From positions 1,185,501-1,249,500 of the forward strand of contig NZ_CP129971.1 of NCBI RefSeq assembly GCF_030503855.1: 64,000 nucleotides of DNA. Reading direction: 5' to 3'. Positions 52,254-61,263 of the stretch are shown here, piece by piece; the first letter of the stretch is position 1; every line of letters begins with the position of its first letter. The notes below the pieces were generated by a model, which saw only the letters and a program-made list of their open reading frames with translations, did no database searches and was not told the DNA's origin. The translations under genes and the position numbers were made by a program. Origin of the DNA: Marivirga salinae. Its GTDB lineage: Bacteria > Bacteroidota > Bacteroidia > Cytophagales > Cyclobacteriaceae.

Positions 52254-54302
52254 ATGCTTCAAAATTCACTTCTAAAGCCTGAAAGTATTGCTGTAATAGG
52301 CGCTTCTGAAAATCAATCCAAGCCTGGAGGCAAAGTGATTTATAATTTAATATCCGGTGGCTTTAAAGGGAAAATATATGGAGTAAACCCTAAAGCAATT
52401 TCAATAAAGGGTGTAGACCACATTTCTGGAATTGACCTTCTACCTAAAGTGGATTTAGCTATTCTAAGTATTCCTGCAGCTTTATGTGTTAATACAGTAG
52501 AAAAATTGGCGAAAGCTGGAACTAAAGGCTTTATCATTTATTCCGCAGGCTTTGCTGAGGCTGGGGAGAATGGAATTGAACTGGAAAATCAACTTATCGC
52601 AATAGCCGAAAAATATAACGCCCAAATTATAGGTCCTAATTGTATTGGGATTATAAATGGACATTATAAAGGAGTATTCACTACACCGGTTCCTCATTAT
52701 TATGAAGAGGGGTGTGAATTAATATCGAGTTCAGGAGCTACAGCAGTTTTTATCATGGAAGCAGCTCATGCAGTGGGTTTAAAATTTTCTAATATCTACT
52801 CCATAGGAAATGCCGGACAAACAGGAGTGGAGGAAATTTTGGAGCATATGGATGTTACTTATGATCCTAAAAGAAGTCCGAAGGTGAAATTGCTGTATTT
52901 AGAGAATATCAAAAATCCTTTCAAATTTTTAAAGCATGCCTCTTCATTGGTTCGCAAAGGATGCCATATTGCTGCCATAAAATCTGGCTATTCAGAAGCA
53001 GGAAGTAGAGCAGCTTCATCTCATACCGGGGCAATTGCTACATCTGATACTTTAATTCGGGCTTTATTTAAGAAGGCCGCCATTGTTTATTGCAATAGCA
53101 GGGAAGAATTAATAAATGTAGCAGCTGTATGGCAAGAAAATAAAGCCATAGGAAAAAATGTAGCTATTATCACTCATGCAGGTGGTTCAGCTGTAATGCT
53201 TACGGATGTTTTAAGTAGTAATGGTGTCAAGGTGCCTCCAATTGATGAAGATAAGGCCCAAGATCTATTGAAAAAGCTTCATCCAGGTTCTTCTGTTGCA
53301 AACCCAATTGATTTTTTAGCAACGGGCACGGCAGATCAACTGGCTGAAATCATTGATTTTTGCGAAGATTTAGAAGAAATAGACGCAATGGTGGTAGTTT
53401 TTGGGAGTCCTGGTCTATTTAATGTCCGCGATGTTTATGAAGTATTACATAAAAAGCTAAAGAGCTGTAAAAAGGCTATTTTCCCTGTATTGCCTTCCTT
53501 AATTAATGCTGGAAAGGAAATTCAGGAATTTTTGGATAAAGGACATGTGAACTTTCCCGATGAGGTGGTTTTGGGAAAAGCCTTGGCAAGTGCTGCCAAT
53601 ATTGATGTTCCTGCTTATGGTAAATATGATTTGGCTGAAATGGATTATAGTCGCATTCGTGATATCATTGCTGAATCCAAATCCGGATATCTGGACACCA
53701 ATATTGTACGGGAATTGCTAACGGCTGCTGGAATAAAGATGGTGAAAGAGCAGGAATTCTACGATGAAAAAAGTCTTGAAAACATCCAGAAAACCATGGC
53801 ATTCCCATTGGTGATGAAGGTATTGGGCCCTATTCATAAAACAGATGTGGGAGGGGTAAGCTTAAATATTAATTCTCAAGAATTCCTGAAAAAGGAATTT
53901 AATAGAATGATGAAAATATCCGGAGCCAAAGGAGTTCTCATTCAGGAAATGAAAAAAGGGGAGGAGTTTTTTGCGGGCGCTGTTAAGAAAGGAAATTTTG
54001 GACATCTGGTACTTTGCGGAATGGGCGGAATTTTTGTAGAAATTATTAAAGATGTAGCCAATGGACTAGCACCACTAAGCAAACGAGAAGCAGAGAAAAT
54101 GATCAAGTCCCTAAAAACTTATCCTATTATACAAGGATATAGAGGCAGAGCAGGAATAAACGAAGCAGCTTTTGCAGATGTTATTGTCCGACTTGCTTCC
54201 TTGGTGCATTTAGCTCCTGAGATCGAAGAAATTGATATGAATCCCTTAATTGGAAATGAAAAAGAATTGGTAGTTGTGGATGCTAGAATTAGAGTTTCAT
54301 AA
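52254..54302 (+). CDS. Acyl-CoA synthetase (ADP-forming), fused alpha-beta chains
   Basis: 682 residues. A CoA-binding Rossmann domain (IAVIGASENQSKPGGKVIYN), two succinyl-CoA-ligase-like domains with the phospho-histidine region SRAASSHTGAIATSD, and a C-terminal ATP-grasp domain (VMKVLGPIHKTDVGGV; EEIDMNPLIGNEKELVVVDARI, quoted in part). Such enzymes interconvert acyl-CoA plus ADP and acid plus ATP, usually acetate, in fermentation or amino-acid breakdown. It stands alone and ends at a terminator. Confidence 0.88.
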   Translation: MLQNSLLKPESIAVIGASENQSKPGGKVIYNLISGGFKGKIYGVNPKAISIKGVDHISGIDLLPKVDLAILSIPAALCVNTVEKLAKAGTKGFIIYSAGFAEAGENGIELENQLIAIAEKYNAQIIGPNCIGIINGHYKGVFTTPVPHYYEEGCELISSSGATAVFIMEAAHAVGLKFSNIYSIGNAGQTGVEEILEHMDVTYDPKRSPKVKLLYLENIKNPFKFLKHASSLVRKGCHIAAIKSGYSEAGSRAASSHTGAIATSDTLIRALFKKAAIVYCNSREELINVAAVWQENKAIGKNVAIITHAGGSAVMLTDVLSSNGVKVPPIDEDKAQDLLKKLHPGSSVANPIDFLATGTADQLAEIIDFCEDLEEIDAMVVVFGSPGLFNVRDVYEVLHKKLKSCKKAIFPVLPSLINAGKEIQEFLDKGHVNFPDEVVLGKALASAANIDVPAYGKYDLAEMDYSRIRDIIAESKSGYLDTNIVRELLTAAGIKMVKEQEFYDEKSLENIQKTMAFPLVMKVLGPIHKTDVGGVSLNINSQEFLKKEFNRMMKISGAKGVLIQEMKKGEEFFAGAVKKGNFGHLVLCGMGGIFVEIIKDVANGLAPLSKREAEKMIKSLKTYPIIQGYRGRAGINEAAFADVIVRLASLVHLAPEIEEIDMNPLIGNEKELVVVDARIRVS

Positions 54303-54333
54303 AAAAACCGAAGAAGATAAACTCCTTCGGTTT
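54303..54333. terminator. Bidirectional terminator between convergent genes
   Basis: AAAACCGAAG (54303-54312) pairs with CTTCGGTTTT (54324-54333), with A-rich and T-rich flanks on the two sides. Confidence 0.82.
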
Positions 54334-54362
54334 TAAATATATTTTCAAAAATTGTAAACTAA

Positions 54363-55454
54363 TTAAAGCAACATTCCGTCTCTAGGACCTCCTGAAGCAA
54401 AAATTGCTCTCATTCTTTCTTTTTGTCCTTCAGAGAACATATACATACAAGCATCATTAGAATAATCCATGTAGTTCATGGTCATGTCGTTGCTTCTGCA
54501 ATTTACAGTTGGGTAAGCAGGACATCCATAATTAGGACCATCTGAAGAAGGAGTATCTGCTACAAAATCATCTTGCTTACATCTTCCATCTCCCCAGATA
54601 TGACGTAAATTTAAGTAGTGGCCAACTTCGTGCGTACCAGTCCTACCTTGATCGAAAGGAGCAGAAACATATCCAGTTGTTCCGAAATACTGCGGAGCAA
54701 TTACAACACCGTCAGTAGATGAACTTCCACCAGGGAATTGAGCATATCCTAAGATACCTCCGCCAATGTTACAAACCCAAATATTAAGAGCACCTTCAGG
54801 ATTTACAACATCTACTCCACCATTTGAAGCAAATTTCATCTCATCTCTAGTACCCCATTCAGTTCTGCTTGATGCCTTTCTAGTAACTCCAGCTAAAGTA
54901 AAGTTAATATCAGAATCAGCTACTAAACCAGCAAATTCTGAAGGAACACTATTTGCATCTCCATTTGTAGCATTAAAATCATCATTTAAAACTGCAATTT
55001 GAGAATTAACTTGAGCATCACTGATGTTTTCTTGTGAGTTACTATAAATCACATGAACATAAACAGGTATGTCGATAACACCTAATCCGTCATCAACTGG
55101 GTCGGTGCCTCCACCGTCTCCACCATCACTTCCACCATTGTTTCCTCCACCATTTCCATTTCCAACTCCGTCAGGCTTTTTAGAGGCAATGAATTTTCTG
55201 GTGTTCTTTTCAATGTTATACATCTTTTGGTAAAGACCAGGGTTTTCATCCAAATTTCGATTTAAAACTGCCATTGAGAAACAGTTTTTTCCTTCATTTG
55301 ATGTTCTTCCATTTACGAAATCAGAAGTTTCTGTGAAAACGTAAAAATCACTCATATCAACATTTACTTCCTGTTTTGTTACTGTTTCGGCTTCATTATT
55401 ACATGAAGAAAACACAACTGTAAATGCGATTAACGCTAATAATAATTTTTTCAT
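54363..55454 (-). CDS. M43 (pappalysin-like) zinc metalloprotease lipoprotein
   Basis: 363 residues from ATG 55454 (the frame is open to 55517). Lipoprotein signal ending VVFSSCNNE. After about 75 residues comes a Gly/Asn/Asp-rich linker, then the protease domain with GTHEVGHYLNLRHIWGD (HExxHxxGxxH zinc site), CKQDDFVADTP, and the Met-turn MTMNYMDYSND. A C-terminal SEGQKERMRAIFA closes it. Secreted or surface-bound; substrate unknown. No partner genes nearby; the 280 bases upstream are AT-rich without a gene. Confidence 0.9.
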   Translation of the reverse strand: MKKLLLALIAFTVVFSSCNNEAETVTKQEVNVDMSDFYVFTETSDFVNGRTSNEGKNCFSMAVLNRNLDENPGLYQKMYNIEKNTRKFIASKKPDGVGNGNGGGNNGGSDGGDGGGTDPVDDGLGVIDIPVYVHVIYSNSQENISDAQVNSQIAVLNDDFNATNGDANSVPSEFAGLVADSDINFTLAGVTRKASSRTEWGTRDEMKFASNGGVDVVNPEGALNIWVCNIGGGILGYAQFPGGSSSTDGVVIAPQYFGTTGYVSAPFDQGRTGTHEVGHYLNLRHIWGDGRCKQDDFVADTPSSDGPNYGCPAYPTVNCRSNDMTMNYMDYSNDACMYMFSEGQKERMRAIFASGGPRDGMLL

Positions 55455-55735
55455 AGTGTAATATTTAGTTATAAAATCTTCGCAAAGTAATAATTTTATA
55501 CAAAAATCAATAGGCAAAATAAAATTTTATTTTAATACTTAATTATGAAATATAAATCATGTAGATGGATAGTTGACAATATTATAAAGAATTTTATAAT
55601 GAGTATATATAGATTACATTAATATTTTAAGTTAAGATAAGTGAAATACAATATGTAAAAAGTGCAATTATAGATATTTGCTGGAAATACAATATATATA
55701 TCTATATTCATTACATAGGTCATTTATAGGTACTT

Positions 55736-56167
55736 TTAGTAATCATCATTCACTTCAACCCAATAGCCATTAGGATCTTGAAAATAAATTTGTTTTACTC
55801 CGTCTACTCTATTTGTTATTTTTCCACTTTCACCAATCCAATTCTCAAAAGGAACATTTTCAGCTTTTAAATTTTCAATAAAGCTATTCATATCCTTTAT
55901 ACTAAAGCATAAATGATTATTTTTATTAATAGTAGGTTCTTCCCAATCTCCTTCTATCAGATGCAATTGCGAACTGCCCAATTTGTACCAAACATGCAAT
56001 CCATCCTTAAATGGTTCCTCAATTTCTTCTAAACCAATAGTGTTGGAATAGAAAGACTGGCTCTCAGTCAAATCCTCTACATATACTGCAATGTGATTTA
56101 ATTTTACTTGTGCTTGAGATAAATGAATAGTGAATATGAATAATATGCTAAAAAATAATTTCTTCAT
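55736..56167 (-). CDS. Secreted glyoxalase/VOC-family protein
   Basis: 143 residues with a signal peptide (FSILFIFTIHLSQA). The VOC fold is clear: LNHIAVYVEDLTESQSFYSNTIGL, LHVWYKLGSSQLHLIEGD, NHLCFSIKDMNSFIENL and KQIYFQDPNGYWVEVND (quoted in parts), with His and Glu in metal-ligand positions. Export is not usual for glyoxalase I, so a different substrate is likely. Not linked to neighbours. Confidence 0.85.
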   Translation of the reverse strand: MKKLFFSILFIFTIHLSQAQVKLNHIAVYVEDLTESQSFYSNTIGLEEIEEPFKDGLHVWYKLGSSQLHLIEGDWEEPTINKNNHLCFSIKDMNSFIENLKAENVPFENWIGESGKITNRVDGVKQIYFQDPNGYWVEVNDDY

Positions 56168-56250
56168 CTTTTTTATTATTAGTTTATATACAATTTAGAA
56201 AGTTTTCCAGCTATCCGCAAGATTTAGTATATTGATGGAAATTTTTTGAT

Positions 56251-57492
56251 ATGAAGCGACTACTTTACTTTTTACCCATCCTGCTATTTACAGCTTGCAA
56301 CTTTGAATCAGAAGTGGCAGACAGAAGCAGTGCCAACTGGCAAAATATTGAAAAAGATTTACAAACGGCATTGATAATGGCTAGTGATGGCGATACCATT
56401 AACATTCCAGAAGGCTATTTCAAATTCTCCAAGAGTTTGTTGTTGGATGAAAAATCAAATATTGTTTTTAAAGGTGCGGGTATTGATAAAACCATATTAT
56501 CCTTTAAAAATCAGGAAGAAGGTGCAGAAGGATTGAAAATAGCAGATTGTAAAAACATCTTGTTAGAAGATTTCACCATAGAAGATGCTGCTGGAGATAA
56601 TATTAAAGTCACCGATACGGATGGCATCACTTTCCGAAGGGTAAAAGCTCAATGGACAGGAAAAGTAAGTGAGAAAAATGGGGCTTATGCGCTTTACCCT
56701 GTGCTTTGTAAGAATGTGTTAATTGAGAATTGTATAGCTATTGGCTCTTCAGATGCAGGAATTTATGTAGGACAATCTGATTCTGTTATTATCAGAAATA
56801 ATGAAGCTTATCAAAATGTGGCTGGCATCGAAAGTGAAAATTCCAATTTTGTGGAAATCTACGGGAACAAAGCCATCAATAATACTGGTGGTATTTTGGT
56901 TTTTGATTTACCAGGACTTACTCAATATGGAGAAAATATTAAAGTATATGATAATGAGGTAAGGGAAAACAATCATCGAAATTTTGCCCCAGCTGGAAAT
57001 ATTGTTGGTGTTGTACCTCCTGGAACTGGAATAATGATTTTAGCCACTCGAAATGTGGATATTTATGAAAATGAAATCATCGATAATCGTTCAGCAGGAT
57101 TAGCCATTGTTAGCTATGAATTAGTGGCTGCCATAAGCGAAGAGGAAACCTCAGAAGCTGATGCAGAACAAGACGGCTCAGCCCAAAGAGTGAACAGTAA
57201 TTATGATTTGGATGAAAATTATAATCCTTATCCTTCTGATATAAAAATTAGGCAGAATACTATTAGCAATAGTAAATGGTTTGCCACTTTCCAGCACGAT
57301 TTCGGAAAATTATTTAATTTCACATATCCTTTCAACCCACCTGATATAGTTTTTGATGGATTTATGGCAGAGGGCAAAACGCCTAGTGAGATTTTATGCA
57401 TTGACCAAAAAGACGTGCACTTTGTCAATTTGGATGCGCCTAATGATTTGGAAAACATGAATGAAAATATGGAGGGCTTTGTTTGTAAGTAA
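56251..57492 (+). CDS. Parallel beta-helix lipoprotein (SO2929-like)
   Basis: 413 residues. Lipoprotein signal LLFTACNFESE. Beta-helix turns repeat through the middle (NILLEDFTIEDAAGDNIKV, SVIIRNNEAYQNVAGIES, NVDIYENEIIDNRSAGLAI) with an acidic insertion EEETSEADAEQDG near residue 295. It is paired with the diheme cytochrome gene that begins two bases after its stop, an arrangement known as the SO2929/SO2930 pair in Shewanella and others. The role of the pair is not established. Confidence 0.82.
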   Translation: MKRLLYFLPILLFTACNFESEVADRSSANWQNIEKDLQTALIMASDGDTINIPEGYFKFSKSLLLDEKSNIVFKGAGIDKTILSFKNQEEGAEGLKIADCKNILLEDFTIEDAAGDNIKVTDTDGITFRRVKAQWTGKVSEKNGAYALYPVLCKNVLIENCIAIGSSDAGIYVGQSDSVIIRNNEAYQNVAGIESENSNFVEIYGNKAINNTGGILVFDLPGLTQYGENIKVYDNEVRENNHRNFAPAGNIVGVVPPGTGIMILATRNVDIYENEIIDNRSAGLAIVSYELVAAISEEETSEADAEQDGSAQRVNSNYDLDENYNPYPSDIKIRQNTISNSKWFATFQHDFGKLFNFTYPFNPPDIVFDGFMAEGKTPSEILCIDQKDVHFVNLDAPNDLENMNENMEGFVCK

Positions 57493-57493
57493 A

Positions 57494-58579
57494 ATGAGAA
57501 CCTCTTTATACATACTATTCAGCATTTTCTTTCTAGTTTCATGCAGCAATAAAGAAAATCAAAAAGAAGAAATCCAACAAAGCACTCCCACTCAATTTGT
57601 CTTTAATTCCAATAAAGAACTAGGGAAAGAAAAGCTTTCGGAATATGGTTTTTTCAGAGGGGACCTGGCTGATTTATCTCCATCTGAAAATGTCCATCCC
57701 TACAAATTGAATTCTGCTCTTTTCTCTGATTATGCGCATAAAGCTCGCTTTGTACAATTACCTGAAGGCAAAAGTGCTGATTACCACCCCACAGAAGTAA
57801 TGGAATTTCCAGTAGGCAGTATTTTAATCAAGAACTTCTATTATCCAAATGATTTTTCTGAGCCAAATGGAGCCAGAAAAATTTTGGAGACCAGATTATT
57901 GATTCATGAAGAAGAAGGTTGGAAAGCTTTGCCTTATGTCTGGAATGGGGAACAAACTGAAGCCTATTTGGAAGTTGCTGGAGCTACTAAAAGTGTGAGT
58001 TGGAGAGATGCAGATGGCTCTACTCAAAAAATTAATTATAGTATCCCGAATATGAACCAATGCAGGAGTTGCCATTTGAAAGACAATAAAATTATGCCTA
58101 TTGGTCCTTCTGCAAGGCAATTAAATGGAGGTTATGATTATGCGGAAAAAGGCGAAATGAATCAATTGGAATATTGGCAATCACATGGATTACTATCGAA
58201 TTTACCCAAAGAAGATTTACCTAAATTAGTGAATTATGAAAATGAAAATGCTCCATTAGCCGACCGGGCAAGAGCTTATTTAGAAATTAATTGTGGACAT
58301 TGCCATCGTCCAGAAGGTCCAGCCAAAAACTCTGCTTTGCATTTAATGGCCTCAGTAGACAATCCTGCTGCTTGGGGAGTGGGCAAAACTCCAATAGCTG
58401 CAGGTAAAGGCTCTGGTGGCTTGAAATATGATATTGTAAAAGGAAATGCAGATGAATCTATTCTCGCCTACCGTATGGAATCTACTGATCCTGGAATTAT
58501 GATGCCTGAATTAGGTAGAAAAATGGTGCATGAAGAAGGCTTGGCTTTGGTGAAACAATGGATTAATGAGATGGAGTAA
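57494..58579 (+). CDS. SO2930-family diheme c-type cytochrome
   Basis: About 361 residues from ATG 57494; the longer reading from 57461 is inside the upstream gene. Lipoprotein signal FFLVSCSNKE. After a large beta-rich domain, the two heme sites CRSCH (in NMNQCRSCHLKDNKIMPIGP) and CGHCH (in LEINCGHCHRPEGPAKN) follow. The N-terminal LSEYGFFRGDLADLSPSENV and ALFSDYAHKARFVQLPEGK are typical of the family. Probable periplasmic or surface electron carrier acting with the beta-helix partner. Confidence 0.87.
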   Translation: MRTSLYILFSIFFLVSCSNKENQKEEIQQSTPTQFVFNSNKELGKEKLSEYGFFRGDLADLSPSENVHPYKLNSALFSDYAHKARFVQLPEGKSADYHPTEVMEFPVGSILIKNFYYPNDFSEPNGARKILETRLLIHEEEGWKALPYVWNGEQTEAYLEVAGATKSVSWRDADGSTQKINYSIPNMNQCRSCHLKDNKIMPIGPSARQLNGGYDYAEKGEMNQLEYWQSHGLLSNLPKEDLPKLVNYENENAPLADRARAYLEINCGHCHRPEGPAKNSALHLMASVDNPAAWGVGKTPIAAGKGSGGLKYDIVKGNADESILAYRMESTDPGIMMPELGRKMVHEEGLALVKQWINEME

Positions 58580-58630
58580 AGGTTGACAAGTTTTAAGGTT
58601 GGCATGTTGTCAAGTTGAGCCATATTGCTT

Positions 58631-58675
58631 TAAAAAAAGAAAAGACATCAAAGTGTCAAAACAACCTTGATGTCT
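58631..58675 (-). terminator. Terminator of the HdrB-like operon
   Basis: Read on the minus strand, AGACATCAA and TTGATGTCT form a stem with a 15-base loop, followed by TTTTCTTTTTTT. It lies 38 bases after the minus-strand gene stop. Confidence 0.75.
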
Positions 58676-58712
58676 AATTACTTATTACCTAAAACCTATT
58701 ACTGAGAACTAA

Positions 58713-59510
58713 TTAAAGTCCTTCATTCTTAGCAATCAATTCTGCAAGGTCTAAAACCTTCACATTATGTTCTCTTTCTTTGTTTTTAACGCCATCGCCC
58801 ATCATGGTCATGCAGAAAGGACAGCCAGCAGCAATCACTTCCGCACCTGTATCTAAAGCCTCTTCAGTTCTCTCAATATTAATTTCTTTGTTGCCTTTTT
58901 CAGCATCTTTGAACATTTGAGCACCACCAGCGCCACAGCATAAACCTTTCGTTTTACAACGTTTCATTTCCACTAACTCCGCATCTAATGCTTTGATGAC
59001 ATCTCTAGGCGCCTCATAAACTCCATTTGCTCTACCCAAATAACAAGAATCATGGAAAGTGATTTTCTTGCCTTTGAATTCTCCACCATCTTTTAAAGTT
59101 ACCTTTCCTTCATTTATTAATCCCTGTAAGAATTGAGAGTGATGCACTACATCATAATTACCACCCAATTCAGGATATTCATTTTTCAAAGTATTAAAGC
59201 AATGAGGGCAAGCAGTTACAATCTTTTTCACATTGTAGCCATCCAAAACTTGAATATTGCTCATTGCCTGCATTTGAAATAGGAATTCGTTTCCTGCTCT
59301 TCTTGCGGGATCTCCGGTACAACTTTCTTCTTGTCCTAAAACGGCAAAGTTGATACCTACCTTATTTAAGATTTTGGTAAATGCAATGGTGACAGCTTTG
59401 TATCGGTCATCGAAAGAACCTGCACAGCCCACCCAAAATAATACCTCTGGAGATTCTCCTTTGGCACTCATTTCTTGCATGGTTGGGACTTTATATGTTG
59501 AATCGCTCAT
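58713..59510 (-). CDS. (Fe-S)-binding protein with two CCG domains (HdrB/GlpC-like)
   Basis: 265 residues. Two cysteine-rich CCG domains: VGCAGSFDDRYK with ACPHCFNTLK, and FHDSCYLGRANGVYEAPR with KGLCCGAGGAQMF and AAGCPFCMTMMGDGV. These bind unusual [4Fe-4S] centres in heterodisulfide reductase HdrB, GlpC and LutA relatives. With the membrane ferredoxin protein encoded upstream it likely forms a quinone-linked oxidoreductase; the substrate is unknown. Confidence 0.85.
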   Translation of the reverse strand: MSDSTYKVPTMQEMSAKGESPEVLFWVGCAGSFDDRYKAVTIAFTKILNKVGINFAVLGQEESCTGDPARRAGNEFLFQMQAMSNIQVLDGYNVKKIVTACPHCFNTLKNEYPELGGNYDVVHHSQFLQGLINEGKVTLKDGGEFKGKKITFHDSCYLGRANGVYEAPRDVIKALDAELVEMKRCKTKGLCCGAGGAQMFKDAEKGNKEINIERTEEALDTGAEVIAAGCPFCMTMMGDGVKNKEREHNVKVLDLAELIAKNEGL

Positions 59511-59545
59511 AATATCTTGATTTATAATTTATAGTTTCCTAAAAT

Positions 59546-60859
59546 TTATTTTTGTTCTTCATTTAACTTGTCTGCCCATTTGAAACGGTCTGTTGGAGGA
59601 AATTTCCAAGGTGCAAAGCTGGTTTCTACGTTTTGGAACATAGCATTCCAAGATTGTGGTGAGCTGCTTTCCTCCATTGCCATATATCTTCTTCCTTGCA
59701 ATATAATATCCAAAGGGTTGATGTTGATAGGGCAAGCTTCTACGCAAGCATTACAGCTCGTACACGCGTTCAATTCTTCGGCAGAGATATAATCATCACT
59801 AAATAAAGAACTCCCTTCTTCGGCTTCTTTTCCAGCTTTAATATTCTTCCCGATTTCATCTATTCTGTCACGCGTATCCATCATGATTTTTCGAGGGGAA
59901 AGTTTTTTTCCTGTAATATTAGCAGGACATTCAGCAGTACATCTTCCACACTCCGTACAAGCATAAGAATTCATCAAATTCACCCAAGTTAAATCAGTGG
60001 CATCTTTTGCTCCTAATCTCGCTACCTCTGCAGGAGGATCACCAGCATCCATTCCCAACATGCTTTTTACTTCTGTAGTTACTTCGTCCATATTGTTCAT
60101 TTTGCCGTTAGGTGTTAATCTGGCGAAATAGGTATTAGGAAAAGCCATGAAGATGTGCAAATGCTTAGAGTAGGTTACATAAACTGCAAAGGCTAAAATA
60201 CCAATAATATGAAACCACCATGCAAATCGCTCAGTGAATCTTAATGCGTCTACACTCATGCCTTCAAAAAGAGGAGTTAAAAAGCTACTAAAGAAAAAGC
60301 TTCCTGTTTGTAGGTAATGACTGTCTTTTCCCTGCAGCAATTGGTCTGTAGCATTCATGGTTAAGATCGCAAACATTAAAATGATTTCAATAACCAAAAT
60401 CAAATTACCATCTAATTTCGGCCATCCACTCAAAGTTCTGAGCCTTTTCACGTTCAAAACATTTCTTCTCAAAAGAAAAGCCACACAAGAAACTAGAACA
60501 GCTACCGCTAAAAATTCAAAAATATTGATGGCTACAGTGTAGGCATCACCTAAAATAGGGGCGAAAATTCTGTGTGTTCCTGCAATTCCATCAATTATAA
60601 ATTCCAATACTTCCAGATTGATCACTAAGAATCCTACATAAATCATTAGGTGAAGTATGGCTGGAATAAATTTCTTAAACATTTTCTTTTGCCCGAAAGC
60701 AATAAGCAAAGTGTTTTTCCATCTTTGCCCTTTATTATCACTTCTATCTACCTCTTTTCCGAGATTGATGTTTTTTTTAATGCTTCCTATTCTTTTTGCT
60801 AAAAAGTATCCTGCCACCGCAAGTACCAGTAAGAAAGCAATTTGCGAGATGTATTCCAT
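59546..60859 (-). CDS. Membrane b-type cytochrome/ferredoxin protein (HdrE/HdrC-like)
   Basis: 437 residues. About six transmembrane helices in the first 250 residues with histidines (AILHLMIYVGFL, FAWWFHIIGILAF, YSKHLHIFMAF) suit b heme binding. Then two [4Fe-4S] motifs, CTECGRCTAECP and CTSCNACVEACP. It resembles the HdrE-HdrC fused subunits that move electrons between menaquinol and a CCG-domain partner, which is the gene 36 bases downstream. The pair is a common electron-transfer module in Bacteroidota. Confidence 0.85.
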   Translation of the reverse strand: MEYISQIAFLLVLAVAGYFLAKRIGSIKKNINLGKEVDRSDNKGQRWKNTLLIAFGQKKMFKKFIPAILHLMIYVGFLVINLEVLEFIIDGIAGTHRIFAPILGDAYTVAINIFEFLAVAVLVSCVAFLLRRNVLNVKRLRTLSGWPKLDGNLILVIEIILMFAILTMNATDQLLQGKDSHYLQTGSFFFSSFLTPLFEGMSVDALRFTERFAWWFHIIGILAFAVYVTYSKHLHIFMAFPNTYFARLTPNGKMNNMDEVTTEVKSMLGMDAGDPPAEVARLGAKDATDLTWVNLMNSYACTECGRCTAECPANITGKKLSPRKIMMDTRDRIDEIGKNIKAGKEAEEGSSLFSDDYISAEELNACTSCNACVEACPININPLDIILQGRRYMAMEESSSPQSWNAMFQNVETSFAPWKFPPTDRFKWADKLNEEQK

Positions 60860-60911
60860 AGTTGTTCTTTAAACGTTTAAAAATTTTTATTATATTTTTT
60901 TTAAAATCCTT

Positions 60912-60940
60912 TTGCAGGATAAATATTTCACCTACTTTTG
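60912..60940 (+). promoter_or_regulatory. tRNA-Phe promoter
   Basis: TTG at 60912-60914 and TACTTTTG at 60933-60940, 18 bases apart, fit the Bacteroidota -33/-7 pattern well. The tRNA begins 15 bases after the -7 element. Confidence 0.7.
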
Positions 60941-60954
60941 CACCACTCTATCAC

Positions 60955-61027
60955 GGTGCTGTAGCTCAGTTGGTAGAGCATCGGACTGAAAATCCGTGAG
61001 TCGGTGGTTCGAATCCACTCAGCACCA
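60955..61027 (+). tRNA. tRNA-Phe(GAA)
   Basis: Acceptor GGTGCTG (60955-60961) pairs with CAGCACC (61020-61026), discriminator A61027. Anticodon loop CTGAAAA with anticodon GAA at 60988-60990; T arm GGTGG-TTCGAAT-CCACT is standard. CCA is not encoded. Confidence 0.96.
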
Positions 61028-61028
61028 C

Positions 61029-61059
61029 AAGCCTTGCCTTCAAAAGCAAGGCTTTTTTT
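61029..61059 (+). terminator. Terminator after tRNA-Phe
   Basis: AAGCCTTGC (61029-61037) pairs with GCAAGGCTT (61046-61054), followed by a T run. A textbook intrinsic terminator. Confidence 0.9.
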
Positions 61060-61148
61060 ATGTTCTTTATGCGAATTTTATTTACTGCCATTTTCATCTA
61101 ATTTCTGATAAAGCTTACACTTGAAATTTAAAAATAATAGTTGAGTTT

Positions 61149-61177
61149 AAAAATAGTATGCATACATACTATTTTTG
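61149..61177. promoter_or_regulatory. Perfect inverted repeat over a -7 element upstream of the histidine kinase
   Basis: AAAAATAGTATG (61149-61160) and CATACTATTTTT (61165-61176) are exact complements around CATA. The right arm contains TATTTTTG (61170-61177), a TAnnTTTG -7 element. A binding site for a dimeric repressor covering the promoter is the simplest reading. The rest of the gap to the tRNA shows nothing else. Confidence 0.55.
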
Positions 61178-61263
61178 TGATAATTTAAAATCAATACAGA
61201 TAAGCAATTACTTACTAAATTTGATTTAAAATATTACTTTAGTGATTATAAAACAACTAAACA

